A stretch of DNA of 64,000 nt from an uncultured Bacteroides sp. (GTDB taxonomy: Bacteria > Bacteroidota > Bacteroidia > Bacteroidales > Bacteroidaceae). Made by a program: the position numbers and the translations under genes. The stretch is from contig CASENS010000007.1 of NCBI GenBank assembly GCA_949289345.1, positions 32,340 to 96,339 on the forward strand, given 5' to 3'. Of the stretch, positions 24,833 through 33,923 are shown in pieces; within the stretch, counting starts at the first letter, position 1, and every line of letters starts with the position of its first letter. Below the pieces are notes generated by a model that made no database searches, was not told the DNA's origin, and saw only the letters and a list, made by a program, of their open reading frames with translations.

Positions 24833-25548
24833 TGAATACTTTAATGCTTGTAATGGTTCAGACGGCTTCTTCGCTGGCCGACTCGATTGCCGGGGAAAAT
24901 CCGGTGCTGACTCCTGTGGCCGGACCGGAGGAAATGACCTTGTGGGGCATGGCCGTCAAGGGTGGTTGGATTATGATTGTGTTAGCCGTGTTGTCGCTGC
25001 TGTGTTTCTACATTCTTTTCGAACGTAATTACGTGATACGGAAGGCCGGTAAGGAAGACCCGATGTTCATGGATAAGATAAAAGACTACATCCTGAGCGG
25101 GGAAATCAAGTCGGCTGTGACCTATTGCCGTAGCGTAAATACACCTTCGGCACGCATGATAGAGAAAGGTATCAGCCGTTTGGGACGTCCCGTGAACGAT
25201 GTGCAGGCTGCTATTGAGAATGTGGGCAACTTCGAGGTGGCCAAGCTGGAAAAGGGGCTGAACATTATGGCTACCATTGCGGGCGGCGCTCCCATGATAG
25301 GTTTCCTGGGAACGGTGACCGGTATGGTGCGTGCTTTCTTCGAAATGGCCAATGCCGGAAACAACGTGGATATTACCCTGTTGTCGGGGGGTATATATGA
25401 GGCTATGATTACGACCGTCGGTGGCTTGGTGGTAGGCATCATAGCTATGTTTGCCTATAACTATCTAGTGACGCTGGTAGACGGAGTGGTGAACAAAATG
25501 GAGGCCAAGACGATGGCTTTCATGGACTTACTGAATGAACCATGCTGA
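24832..25548 (+). CDS. exbB: MotA/TolQ/ExbB proton channel protein
   Basis: A 238-residue inner membrane protein with three membrane segments (about 38-58, 148-170 and 190-212). GGAPMIGFLGTVTGMVRAF is the signature ExbB/TolQ block of the second segment. It forms the proton channel that powers TonB. The ATG at 24832 overlaps the pdxJ stop; a TTG four codons earlier is less likely. The exbD start overlaps its stop by 7 bp. With the next two genes it makes a complete TonB energising complex that could serve the many TonB-dependent receptors in this genome. Confidence 0.92.
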   Translation: MNTLMLVMVQTASSLADSIAGENPVLTPVAGPEEMTLWGMAVKGGWIMIVLAVLSLLCFYILFERNYVIRKAGKEDPMFMDKIKDYILSGEIKSAVTYCRSVNTPSARMIEKGISRLGRPVNDVQAAIENVGNFEVAKLEKGLNIMATIAGGAPMIGFLGTVTGMVRAFFEMANAGNNVDITLLSGGIYEAMITTVGGLVVGIIAMFAYNYLVTLVDGVVNKMEAKTMAFMDLLNEPC

Positions 25549-25955
25549 AGCGCAGAGCCAAAATATCGCCCACATTCAGCATGGCATCCATGACGGACGT
25601 GATATTCCTGTTGCTGATATTCTTTATGATTACCTCTACGGTGGTTTCGCCCAATGCCATCAAGGTGTTGCTTCCGCAAGGCAAAGAGCAGACTTCTGCG
25701 AAACCTTTGACGCGGGTAATCATTGACAAGGAATTGAATATGTATGCGGCTTTCGGCAACGATGCGGAGCAGGCTATCACGATGGAGGAACTGACTCCAT
25801 TCCTGCGCGTGTGCGCCGAGCGTGAGCCGGAAATGTATGTGGCACTCTATGCGGACGAGTCAGTGCCTTACCGGGAAATCGTGAAGGTATTGAACATAGC
25901 CAATGAAAACCATTTCAAGATGGTGTTGGCCACACGTCCGCCAGAGAAAAAGTGA
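25542..25955 (+). CDS. exbD: ExbD/TolR biopolymer transport protein
   Basis: A 137-residue protein with one N-terminal membrane helix that contains the conserved proton-relay aspartate (Asp19 in MASMTDVIFLLLIFFMIT), then a periplasmic domain. It partners ExbB and TonB. The start lies inside the exbB coding end, so translation is coupled. Confidence 0.92.
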   Translation: MLKRRAKISPTFSMASMTDVIFLLLIFFMITSTVVSPNAIKVLLPQGKEQTSAKPLTRVIIDKELNMYAAFGNDAEQAITMEELTPFLRVCAEREPEMYVALYADESVPYREIVKVLNIANENHFKMVLATRPPEKK

Positions 25956-25979
25956 TAAACTGGAAATGAAATACGGACT

Positions 25980-26786
25980 GTGACTCAAAAAGAAAAAGGA
26001 AAATATATAGGTGTCGTGGGCGCGTTGCTGGTACATGTGGCGTTGCTCGTCTTTTTGATAGCAGTAGGCTTCATCGTCCCTGCGCCTGCCGCGGAAGGCG
26101 GAATGCCGGTGGTGCTGGGCGAGGTGCCCCAAGCCGGGGGAATGGACGATCCCTCGCTGGTGGAAGTGGATGTCATGCCCGAAGAAGTGGCTCCGGAAAT
26201 TCCGGACGCTACGGAGCAGGACTTCTTGACGCAAGATATGGAAGAGACCGTGGCTTTGCAACCGGAAGCCGGAAGGAAAGAAGAAGAAAAACCGGAAAAG
26301 ACTGAAGCTGAAAAAGCGGAGGAAGCACGGAAACTGGCTGAGGAAAAAGCGGAACGAGAACGCCGTGAAGCCGAAGAAGCTGCACGCAGACGCGTGGCAG
26401 GCGCTTTTGGCAAAGGTGCCCGGATGGAGAACAGAGGCAATGCTTCGGGGGAAGGTGCTCAGGGTAGTCCGGGAGGCAATTCGACCACAGGTGCCACTAT
26501 GGGAGTAGGCGGATACGGAAGTTTTAGCTTAAATGGTCGTTCTATAGGCGAAGGAGGTTTGCCTCGTCCGGTGTATAATGTGCAGGACGAGGGCAGGGTG
26601 GTGGTGACCATTACCGTAAATCCAGCCGGCTATGTGATAGCCACAAGCATCAACCGCCAGACCAATACTGTAAATCCCGCATTGCGTAAGGCGGCTGAGG
26701 ATGCGGCTAAGAAAGCCCGCTTCAATGCGGTGGAAGGTGTGACTAATCAGACGGGAACAATTACGTATTATTTTAAATTGAAATAA
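25980..26786 (+). CDS. tonB: TonB energy transducer
   Basis: A 268-residue protein with a cytoplasmic start (MTQKEKGKYI), one membrane helix (about 10-32), a long acidic/lysine-rich linker (about 95-140, many E, K, A and R), a glycine-rich stretch and a C-terminal TonB domain (about 190-268; GRVVVTITVNPAGYV). It transmits the proton-motive force to outer membrane receptors. The start is GTG at 25980; an in-frame ATG does not exist before the helix, and the upstream ATG at 25966 is closed by a stop. It follows exbD by 24 bp. Confidence 0.9.
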   Translation: MTQKEKGKYIGVVGALLVHVALLVFLIAVGFIVPAPAAEGGMPVVLGEVPQAGGMDDPSLVEVDVMPEEVAPEIPDATEQDFLTQDMEETVALQPEAGRKEEEKPEKTEAEKAEEARKLAEEKAERERREAEEAARRRVAGAFGKGARMENRGNASGEGAQGSPGGNSTTGATMGVGGYGSFSLNGRSIGEGGLPRPVYNVQDEGRVVVTITVNPAGYVIATSINRQTNTVNPALRKAAEDAAKKARFNAVEGVTNQTGTITYYFKLK

Positions 26787-26814
26787 TTTTGTACTAAAAA
26801 AGAAAGGATGCATT

Positions 26815-27366
26815 ATGGGAACTGTTTATGTTTTTTTTGCGGACGGGTTTGAAGAAATGGAAGCATTTGCCGCAGTAGATATTTTGAGACGTGCCGAAGT
26901 TAAGGTTTCTATGATATCTGTCACTCCCGATGAAATTGTAAAAGGTGTACATGGCGTTTCAGTTTTGTGTGACCAGAATATAGTCAACGCCGATTTTTAT
27001 GATGCTGAGATGCTGGTGTTGCCCGGTGGACTGCCTGGTGCTCAGACGCTAAACGATTGTGAGGATCTTCAAAGACTTTTGAAAAAGCAAGTGGAGAATG
27101 ACAAGACTGTAGCTGCCATCTGCGCCGCACCGATGGTGTTGGGCAATTTGGGACTCTTGAAAGGCAGGAGAGCTACTTGTTATCCGGGTTTTGACAAATA
27201 CTTGGAAGGAGCTGAATATACTGGAGCGATGGTTGAGAAAGACGGCAATCTCATTACTGGTAAAGGACCGGGAGCTGCCATTGAATTCGCCTTAGCCTTG
27301 GTGGAGCATCTTTGTGGAAAAGAAAAGGTAAAGGATTTGAAGAACGCCATGTGTCTGACTCGATAA
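26815..27366 (+). CDS. DJ-1/PfpI family protein
   Basis: A 183-residue cytoplasmic protein of the DJ-1/ThiJ/PfpI superfamily. The nucleophile-elbow cysteine is Cys103 in [12 protein letters not shown], and the acidic partner lies near residue 14 in DGFEEMEAF. The family includes glyoxalase III/deglycase-like stress proteins and YajL/DJ-1 chaperones; the exact activity is not decided. It lies 28 bp after tonB and 4 bp before ispD, so it is probably cotranscribed. Confidence 0.88.
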   Translation: MGTVYVFFADGFEEMEAFAAVDILRRAEVKVSMISVTPDEIVKGVHGVSVLCDQNIVNADFYDAEMLVLPGGLPGAQTLNDCEDLQRLLKKQVENDKTVAAICAAPMVLGNLGLLKGRRATCYPGFDKYLEGAEYTGAMVEKDGNLITGKGPGAAIEFALALVEHLCGKEKVKDLKNAMCLTR

Positions 27367-27370
27367 GCGT

Positions 27371-28045
27371 ATGACGGAATATGTCTTGATTGTAGCCGGA
27401 GGCAGAGGGCTGCGTATGGGGACGGAATTGCCCAAGCAGTTCTTGTCCATAGGTGGCAAACCTATATTGATGCGCACCATGGAGGCTTTCTATGCTTACA
27501 ATCCGGATATTCAAATCATAGTGGTGCTTCCACACTGTCAGCAGGACTTTTGGGCTGAACTGTGTGCGAAGCACTGTTTTGTGTTGCCTCATCGGGTGGC
27601 GGACGGAGGCGAGACCCGTTTCCATTCGGTGAAGAACGGTTTAGCGCTGGTGAGTGAACCGGCCTTGGTGGGTGTGCACGATGGTGTGCGGCCTTTTGTC
27701 TCGCAGGAAGTGATTGCCCGTTGTTATCGACAGGCTCTTTTACGCAAAGCGGTGATACCAGTGGTGGACATTGTGGAAACGGTACGACATTTGGTGCCGG
27801 AAGGTAGTGTAACCGTGAATCGCAACGACTATAAACTGGTACAGACTCCCCAAGTATTTGACGCTTCTTTATTGAAGAAAGCTTATTCTCAATCTTATGT
27901 GCCAGAATTTACGGATGACGCTTCGGTGGTGGAAGCCATGGGGCAATCTGTCGCATTGGTGGAGGGTAACCGCGAAAATGTGAAGATAACGACTCCTTCC
28001 GATTTAAAAATAGCTTCGGTGTTGGTGGAGGAATGGTCGATTTAG
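27371..28045 (+). CDS. ispD: 2-C-methyl-D-erythritol 4-phosphate cytidylyltransferase
   Basis: A 224-residue enzyme of the non-mevalonate isoprenoid pathway that transfers CMP to methylerythritol 4-phosphate. The N-terminal nucleotide-binding loop is [17 protein letters not shown], and [10 protein letters not shown] is the other family signature. It overlaps recG by 13 bp. Confidence 0.93.
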   Translation: MTEYVLIVAGGRGLRMGTELPKQFLSIGGKPILMRTMEAFYAYNPDIQIIVVLPHCQQDFWAELCAKHCFVLPHRVADGGETRFHSVKNGLALVSEPALVGVHDGVRPFVSQEVIARCYRQALLRKAVIPVVDIVETVRHLVPEGSVTVNRNDYKLVQTPQVFDASLLKKAYSQSYVPEFTDDASVVEAMGQSVALVEGNRENVKITTPSDLKIASVLVEEWSI

Positions 28046-30129
28046 CCTCGTTTGACATAAAGTTTTTGCCAGGGGTAGGTCCGCAACGTGCTGCTGTGCT
28101 CAATGCTGAATTGGGCGTTTATACCCAGTATGACTTACTGTATTATTTCCCTTATAAATATGTAGACCGTAGTCGCATCTATTCTATCAGCGAGTTGAAC
28201 GGAACCATGCCTTATATTCAACTGAAAGGTCAGATATTGAGGTTTGAAGATATTGGTGAAGGAAGGCAGCGCAGGCTGGTCGCTCATTTTTCGGACGGTA
28301 CGGGTGTGGTGGATTTGGTTTGGTTTCAAGGTATCAAGTATTTGGTGGGTAAGTATAAGGTTCATCAGGAATATATTGTATTCGGCAAACCTGCTGTGTT
28401 CAATGGGCGCATCAATATTGCGCATCCGGACATAGATCTGGCTTCGGATGTGCAGATGAACAGCATGGGGTTGCAGCCTTATTATAATACGACGGAGAAA
28501 ATGAAGCGAAGTTTGCTCAACTCCCAAATGATTGTGAAACTGATGGCCAACGTGCTGAAGCAAATCAAGGAACCACTGCCGGAAACCTTGTCTCGCGCCA
28601 TTGTGGAGGAATATCATTTGATGCCGTTGACAGATGCCTTGTCGAATATCCATTTCCCGGGAAATGCGGATCTGTTGCGCAAAGCCCAATATCGCTTGAA
28701 GTTTGAAGAATTGTTCTATGTGCAGCTCAACATCTTGCGTTATGCCCGCGACCGTCAACGCAAGTATCGGGGCTATGTGTTTACTAAGGTGGGAGATATA
28801 TTCAACACCTTTTATACTCGGAATTTGCCTTTTCAGCTCACGGGTGCTCAAAAACGGGTGCTGAAAGAAATCCGGCGCGATGTAGGTTCGGGGCGGCAGA
28901 TGAATCGTTTGTTGCAAGGCGATGTCGGGAGTGGAAAGACGTTGGTGGCATTAATGAGTATGTTGATAGCCTTAGACAACGGATATCAGGCTTGTATGAT
29001 GGCTCCTACCGAAATTCTGGCCAATCAGCATTATGAGACTATCCGTGAGTTGCTTTGTGGAATGGACGTGCGGGTGGAACTTCTCACAGGTTCCATCAAA
29101 GGGAAGCGGAGAGAAGGCATTCTCCAGGGATTGTTGAGTGGTGAGGTGCAAATCCTGATAGGTACCCACGCTGTGATAGAAGATACGGTAAACTTCGCGT
29201 CTTTAGGCTTGGTGGTTATTGACGAACAGCACCGTTTTGGGGTGGCGCAACGCGCCCGTTTGTGGGCTAAGAATGTGCAGCCTCCTCATGTATTGGTAAT
29301 GACAGCTACTCCCATTCCGCGCACTTTGGCCATGACCTTGTATGGTGATTTGGATGTGTCGGTAATCGATGAGCTTCCACCGGGGCGCAAGCCGATAGCC
29401 ACCCTGCATCAGTTCGATAACAATCGGGCGAGCCTGTACTGTTCTGTCCGCAAGCAGATTGCCGAAGGGCGTCAAGTTTACATTGTTTATCCGCTGATTA
29501 AAGAAAGCGAAAAGATGGACTTGAAAAATCTGGAAGAAGGTTATCGGCATGTTTGTGAGGCTTTCCCCGATTGTGTGGTGTGCAAGGTGCATGGTAAGAT
29601 GAAACCGGCGGAGAAGGATGAACAGATGCAGCGTTTCGTATCGGGCGAGGCTCAGATTATGGTGGCCACTACCGTGATAGAGGTGGGTGTGAATGTACCT
29701 AATGCTTCGGTGATGATTATTGAGAATGCCGAGCGTTTTGGTTTGTCGCAATTGCATCAATTACGCGGACGTGTAGGCCGTGGAGCCGACCAGTCGTATT
29801 GCATTTTGGTGACCGGTTATAAGTTGAGCGAAGACACACGTAAGCGGATAGAAATCATGGTGCGCACCAATGATGGCTTCGAGATAGCAGAAGCTGATTT
29901 GAAGTTGCGTGGACCAGGTGACTTGGAAGGCACCCAGCAAAGCGGTGTGGCTTTCGACCTTAAGATAGCTGATATTGTGCGTGATGGACAACTCTTGCAA
30001 TATGTACGCGAGGTGGCACAACGATTGGTGGAAACTGACCCCAATGGCACGAACCCTGAGAATGAAATTATCTGGAAGCAATTGCAGGCACTCCGTAAAA
30101 ACAATGTGAATTGGGCCGCAATCAGCTGA
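28033..30129 (+). CDS. recG: ATP-dependent DNA helicase RecG
   Basis: A 698-residue superfamily 2 helicase that remodels stalled forks and Holliday junctions. An N-terminal wedge/OB domain (about 60-130) precedes the helicase core, with Walker A GDVGSGKT at 296-303, the DEQH box in [14 protein letters not shown] and motif [13 protein letters not shown]. Length is normal for Bacteroidetes RecG. The start overlaps the ispD end. The 267-bp gap after it holds a palindrome and the promoter of the next gene. Confidence 0.96.
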   Translation: MVDLASFDIKFLPGVGPQRAAVLNAELGVYTQYDLLYYFPYKYVDRSRIYSISELNGTMPYIQLKGQILRFEDIGEGRQRRLVAHFSDGTGVVDLVWFQGIKYLVGKYKVHQEYIVFGKPAVFNGRINIAHPDIDLASDVQMNSMGLQPYYNTTEKMKRSLLNSQMIVKLMANVLKQIKEPLPETLSRAIVEEYHLMPLTDALSNIHFPGNADLLRKAQYRLKFEELFYVQLNILRYARDRQRKYRGYVFTKVGDIFNTFYTRNLPFQLTGAQKRVLKEIRRDVGSGRQMNRLLQGDVGSGKTLVALMSMLIALDNGYQACMMAPTEILANQHYETIRELLCGMDVRVELLTGSIKGKRREGILQGLLSGEVQILIGTHAVIEDTVNFASLGLVVIDEQHRFGVAQRARLWAKNVQPPHVLVMTATPIPRTLAMTLYGDLDVSVIDELPPGRKPIATLHQFDNNRASLYCSVRKQIAEGRQVYIVYPLIKESEKMDLKNLEEGYRHVCEAFPDCVVCKVHGKMKPAEKDEQMQRFVSGEAQIMVATTVIEVGVNVPNASVMIIENAERFGLSQLHQLRGRVGRGADQSYCILVTGYKLSEDTRKRIEIMVRTNDGFEIAEADLKLRGPGDLEGTQQSGVAFDLKIADIVRDGQLLQYVREVAQRLVETDPNGTNPENEIIWKQLQALRKNNVNWAAIS

Positions 30130-30153
30130 AAATAGGACAAAAAGTTATTTCGG

Positions 30154-30187
30154 TTGCATAATATGTTGTAAAACATGTAATCTGCAA
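30154..30187. promoter_or_regulatory. Nested palindrome downstream of recG
   Basis: ATGTT-GTAA-AACAT (30163-30176) is enclosed by TTGCA (30154-30158) and TGCAA (30183-30187). No T-run follows, so it is a weak terminator candidate at best; an operator is equally possible. Confidence 0.35.
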
Positions 30188-30288
30188 TATATTGTTCTGT
30201 AGGCTGTTAGAACTTGTGCGAGGGGCTTTTTGTCTGTGCACTTGAGAAAAAAAGTTAAATAACTATCCGCCGTATCAAGAAGAAATGT

Positions 30289-30296
30289 TACCTTTG
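30289..30296 (+). promoter_or_regulatory. -7 element of the M23 peptidase gene
   Basis: TACCTTTG is a perfect TAnnTTTG element about 100 nt upstream of the start codon. A -33 element is not evident. I see no gene in the rest of 30130-30396. Confidence 0.5.
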
Positions 30297-30396
30297 AAAG
30301 AATTTTTGAGGAAACGATATTCGCATGCGAACTATATGCCTCTGATAAGCCATCTGTGCTTGATTGCGAATGTCAAAAAAGGATTAACAATACAGA

Positions 30397-31242
30397 ATGA
30401 ATTTGACTTGGATTAAAACAGCTTTGTGCGCAGCTACGGCCATGGTGAGTTTGAATGTTTTCGCTCAGGATCTCATAGCACGTCAGGCGCCTATCGATAG
30501 AAAACTGAAAAGTGTAGACTCATTGGCCTTGCAAAAACAGATACGGGTGGAGCAATCCCTCTATCCCGCGTTCGACATCTATCCTTCGTGGAACACAAAG
30601 CAAGTGCATGTATATGGCGATGCCATTATCCCTGAGAAATATATAATTGACCTTACAGGATTCTGTATGCCGACAGAGCACTCCAAAATCAATGATGTCT
30701 TTGGCTATCGTCCGCGCCGTCGCCGTGCGCACTATGGGCTGGATATCAAGGTGTATGTAGGAGATACCATCCGTTCCGCTTTCGATGGCAAGGTGCGTGT
30801 CGTGCAAAATCAAGGCCGTCGTGGTTATGGGAAATACATCGTAATCCGTCATGACAATGGCTTGGAGACCATTTACGGGCACTTGTCTAAGCAATTGGTG
30901 AAGCCTGACCAGTTGGTAAAAGCCGGTGAACCCATCGGGCTGGGGGGCAATACCGGTCGTTCTACTGGTTCGCATCTGCATTTCGAAACCCGTTTTCTGG
31001 GAATTGCCATAGACCCTGCTTTGATGTTCGATTTTGCGAAGCAGGACATTGTGGCCGATACCTATACGTTTGAGAAGAATAAAAAGGAAGCTAAAGGCAA
31101 CCTGTTCTATAAAGTGAAAAGAGGGGATACGTTGTCGCGCATTGCGGCCCGTCAAGGAGTTAGCGTCAGCCAGCTTTGTCGCCTGAACCACATTACACGT
31201 CGCACCATTTTACGTCCCGGTCAGGTGTTACGCTGTTCTTGA
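30397..31242 (+). CDS. M23 family metallopeptidase with C-terminal LysM
   Basis: A 281-residue exported protein. The signal peptide ends at VFAQ (about residue 24). The LytM/M23 zinc domain (about 100-205) shows the HxxxD ligands in HYGLDIKVY and the HLHFE motif. A LysM peptidoglycan-binding domain closes the protein (about 238-280, VKRGDTLSRIAARQGVSV). The M23 domain precedes LysM, the reverse of many NlpD-like proteins. It probably cleaves peptidoglycan cross-links or activates amidases during growth or division. All zinc ligands appear to be present, so it is likely an active enzyme. Confidence 0.92.
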   Translation: MNLTWIKTALCAATAMVSLNVFAQDLIARQAPIDRKLKSVDSLALQKQIRVEQSLYPAFDIYPSWNTKQVHVYGDAIIPEKYIIDLTGFCMPTEHSKINDVFGYRPRRRRAHYGLDIKVYVGDTIRSAFDGKVRVVQNQGRRGYGKYIVIRHDNGLETIYGHLSKQLVKPDQLVKAGEPIGLGGNTGRSTGSHLHFETRFLGIAIDPALMFDFAKQDIVADTYTFEKNKKEAKGNLFYKVKRGDTLSRIAARQGVSVSQLCRLNHITRRTILRPGQVLRCS

Positions 31243-31297
31243 CGATAAGTGACCGGATTATAATTGGTTTATAGAGGGAATGCCCGTTGCTCATGGT

Positions 31298-31321
31298 AAA
31301 CTAATTCTGATTAGTTTTTAT
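31298..31321 (+). terminator. AT-rich intrinsic terminator after the M23 gene
   Basis: AAACTAAT (31298-31305) pairs exactly with ATTAGTTT (31310-31317) around a TCTG loop and is followed by TTATC. It lies between convergent genes and may serve both directions. Confidence 0.5.
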
Positions 31322-32022
31322 CAGTGTACAATCAGTTTGTACCCGATGCCTCTCACGTTGACGATGCGTATGTGCTCATCTTGCGAAAGCTTGTGCCGCA
31401 GTTTGGTGATGAACACATGCAGGCTGCGTTGGTTGAAGAACGTATCGTCTCCCCACAGGTCAAGCAGGATGCTGCGCATGTCCACCACTTGGTCAAGGTG
31501 GACACACAGGCGGCGCAGGATTTCACTTTCCCGATAGGAGAGTAGGGTTGTTGTCCCTTGGTAAAACAACTGTTGGGTGCGGGGAGTAAAGACATAATCG
31601 CCTATCTCAAATGTGTCTTGCGGATGAGGCGGCTGAGCTGTGCTTAGGACGCGTCCAGCCAAGGCCTTGATGCGCACAATCAGTTCCTGCATGCCGAAGG
31701 GCTTCTTCAGATAGTCGTTGCCTCCCAACTCAAATCCTTCCACCACATCATTGATAGCCGAGCGGGCGGTGAGGAAGAGTACGGGCGTCTGTGCATCGTC
31801 TTTGCGGATGCGGCGCACCATCTCGAAGCCATCCATACGGGGCATCATCACGTCGGCCACCAATACATCGGGCTTCTGCTCGTAGAAGAGGCGCAGGCCT
31901 TCTTCACCATCCCCGGCCAACCGGATGCGGAAGCCTTGTCCTTCCAACGTGTCTTTGATAATCATGGCCAGTGTCTGTTCGTCCTCCACCAGGAGAACGT
32001 TTATCCATTCATCCTTCATCAT
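31321..32022 (-). CDS. OmpR-family response regulator
   Basis: A 233-residue regulator. The receiver domain has the acidic pair near residues 13-15 (LVEDEQ), the phosphorylated Asp57 in LVADVMMPRMDG and the lysine in LKKPFGMQEL. A winged-helix DNA-binding domain (about 135-233) ends RHKLSQDEHIRIVNVRGIGY. It overlaps the histidine kinase gene by 14 bp and is its cognate partner. The architecture resembles RprY, but orthology was not tested. Confidence 0.93.
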   Translation of the reverse strand: MMKDEWINVLLVEDEQTLAMIIKDTLEGQGFRIRLAGDGEEGLRLFYEQKPDVLVADVMMPRMDGFEMVRRIRKDDAQTPVLFLTARSAINDVVEGFELGGNDYLKKPFGMQELIVRIKALAGRVLSTAQPPHPQDTFEIGDYVFTPRTQQLFYQGTTTLLSYRESEILRRLCVHLDQVVDMRSILLDLWGDDTFFNQRSLHVFITKLRHKLSQDEHIRIVNVRGIGYKLIVH

Positions 32023-33517
32023 GCTTCATTCTCAATTTAATTGTAAATAGGCTTCCCTTGCCTGCTTCGCTTTGCACCTCTACCGTGCCTCCATGCCGCT
32101 CTACCATTGTCTTAACGTAAAACAGACCGAGGCCGTAGCCCTTGACGTTGTGCAGATTGCCTGTGGGTACTCGATAAAACTTGTCGAACACATGGGGCTG
32201 CCTGTCGCGGGGGATACCGATGCCCCGGTCGCGAACGGAGAGGACGACTTGCTCCCTTTCCCGGTGACCGGTGATAGTGATGTCTGCGCTTTCGGCAGAG
32301 TATTTGATGGCATTGTCCAGCAGGTTGCTCACCATGTTGCGGAAGTGCGTGCGGTCGGCTGTGACGGTCAGGTCGTTCGGCGTGATGTGCAAGGCGATGT
32401 GCACGGGCTTGTCCGCCTTCAGCCTGTGCTGTTCGACGAGGGGAGCGATGGCTTCGCCCACGGCAAAGGTCGTGGGATGCAGGCGGAACGTCTTGCGCCG
32501 CTCCATCGACATGGAAAGAATCTGCTCCACCAGTCCGCCGAGAATCTTCAGTTGTTCCTGGCAGACGTGCAGGTAGCGGTTGCGTTTGGCTTCGTCGGCA
32601 TCCGCGCCGAAGTTCAGCAGGGCGTCGTTGGCGGCGTAGGCCACGGCGATGGGCGTCTTCAGTTCGTGGGTGATGTTGTTGGTGAAGTCATCCTTCATTT
32701 CCTCCAACGTCTTCTGCCGCAGCAGGATGCGGATGAGGTACCAGAAGGAGAACCCCAGTACCACCAGGATGAAGGCCGATGTGGCCAGTATGCCCGCCAT
32801 CTGCCGGAGCACGAGGCTGTCCAGAGGCTCCGTGGTGAGGCGGTAGAGCCACTTGTCGTGCAGGTCGTAGCTGTACTCATAGGTCTTGGCACGGGCCGAG
32901 GGGACATAACCATCCGTACTCCTGATGCCCAGTGTGTCGATGTAGGTATAGGATGAATCGACCATCTCGCCTCGGTGCACGTACATCAGCCGGTAGGGGA
33001 TAGAAAGCTCCAGCCGTTGCAACTCGTCGCGTAGCAGGCTGTCGTAAGTCTGGAAGTCCGGGTCGCGTATGATGTCCAGTCCCGCGTGCAGCCCCTGCTG
33101 GAAGTAAGCCGCTAATTCCTGCATCGTGTTCTTCCGTCCGAAGAGGAAGCCCATGTCGTTGGTGTGCAGGGACGATTCCATGTGTGCCGTGTCCTTCACG
33201 GTCTGTTGCGTTAGGTTGACGAGCGTGGAGTCGCCCTTCTGTTCGGTGACGATGGTGCGGCTCTCCACGTAGGGAGTATCGTTGTTGAACCCCGCGTTGA
33301 CGGACACCTCGCCGTGTTCGGTAGAGTCCCGGTCCAGCCGGTCGACACGGAGGATGATTTCGTTGTAGTCGCTCAGTCGCATCGCTTCCCGGATATCGTG
33401 CTCCACTTCCTGCCGTTGCGTGCGGTAGAGGTTTACCAGCCAGTAGGCCTGATAGGCGAAGATGGCGACTAAAGAGAGCACCACCACGAGGGCGATATAT
33501 TTCGAAGGCAGTTTCAT
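32009..33517 (-). CDS. Sensor histidine kinase
   Basis: A 502-residue membrane kinase. It has a first membrane helix (about 8-30), a periplasmic sensor region (about 31-243) and a second helix (about 244-265). The HisKA domain holds His284 in NITHELKTPIAVAY, and the HATPase domain has DNAIKYSAESADI, RDRGIGIPRDRQPHVFDKF and GYGLGLFYVKTM. The gene is markedly GC-richer than recG and other neighbours. The -7 element at 33526-33533 lies only about 8 bp before the start codon, implying a leaderless message. Ligand unknown; the divergent outer membrane protein is a likely target. Confidence 0.93.
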   Translation of the reverse strand: MKLPSKYIALVVVLSLVAIFAYQAYWLVNLYRTQRQEVEHDIREAMRLSDYNEIILRVDRLDRDSTEHGEVSVNAGFNNDTPYVESRTIVTEQKGDSTLVNLTQQTVKDTAHMESSLHTNDMGFLFGRKNTMQELAAYFQQGLHAGLDIIRDPDFQTYDSLLRDELQRLELSIPYRLMYVHRGEMVDSSYTYIDTLGIRSTDGYVPSARAKTYEYSYDLHDKWLYRLTTEPLDSLVLRQMAGILATSAFILVVLGFSFWYLIRILLRQKTLEEMKDDFTNNITHELKTPIAVAYAANDALLNFGADADEAKRNRYLHVCQEQLKILGGLVEQILSMSMERRKTFRLHPTTFAVGEAIAPLVEQHRLKADKPVHIALHITPNDLTVTADRTHFRNMVSNLLDNAIKYSAESADITITGHREREQVVLSVRDRGIGIPRDRQPHVFDKFYRVPTGNLHNVKGYGLGLFYVKTMVERHGGTVEVQSEAGKGSLFTIKLRMKHDEG

Positions 33518-33525
33518 AATGCGGG

Positions 33526-33533
33526 CAAAGATA
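33526..33533 (-). promoter_or_regulatory. -7 element of the two-component operon
   Basis: TATCTTTG on the minus strand, with its last base 8 nt before the A of the kinase ATG (33517). The expected transcription start almost coincides with the start codon. Confidence 0.6.
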
Positions 33534-33632
33534 GGCTTTTTATACCTTATATATAAATAGCGGTAAGACTAAATAACACTTCCGGTAAGACTTCGTAAGC
33601 CGCCTTGCACCGCTTCGTTCACCCACTCTCCC

Positions 33633-33640
33633 TACCTTTG
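33633..33640 (+). promoter_or_regulatory. Candidate -7 element upstream of the repeat array
   Basis: TACCTTTG fits the consensus on the plus strand. If used, it would give the barrel gene at 33924 a leader of about 280 nt that contains the whole 22-bp array. No clear -33 element was found. Confidence 0.35.
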
Positions 33641-33650
33641 CAGGGCTGAG

Positions 33651-33816
33651 ATAGGGCTTCATCCACGCTTTCTCCCGGCTTCATCTATCTTGACAAGGCT
33701 TTTACCTTTTGCTAATAAGGCTTTTTATATATGATAAAAAGGCTTATTATCTATATGAAAAAGCCTTTTTGTCTATGTAAATAAGGCTTTTTATCCATTT
33801 AAAGAAGGCTTCTTTA
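33651..33816. repeat. 22-bp periodic GGCTT repeat array (locus 3)
   Basis: Eight GGCTT/GCCTT cores start at 33655, 33677, 33697, 33719, 33741, 33763, 33785 and 33807. All steps are 22 bp except one of 20. Around the cores the units share AANAAGGCTTTTTAT-like flanks. Neighbouring units can also pair, for example CTTTTTAT (33721-33728) with ATAAAAAG (33734-33741). The array lies between the divergent kinase operon and barrel gene, in the gap 33518-33923, and is not coding. Confidence 0.75.
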
Positions 33817-33923
33817 GAATGATGAGGCCGTACTAGAGGAGACATGAGGTAGAGACTGAGCTGGGATGAGACCGTAGGGTACTCTTATGAAGGCTGAATA
33901 TCAATGATTTAAAAGTATAAGCG

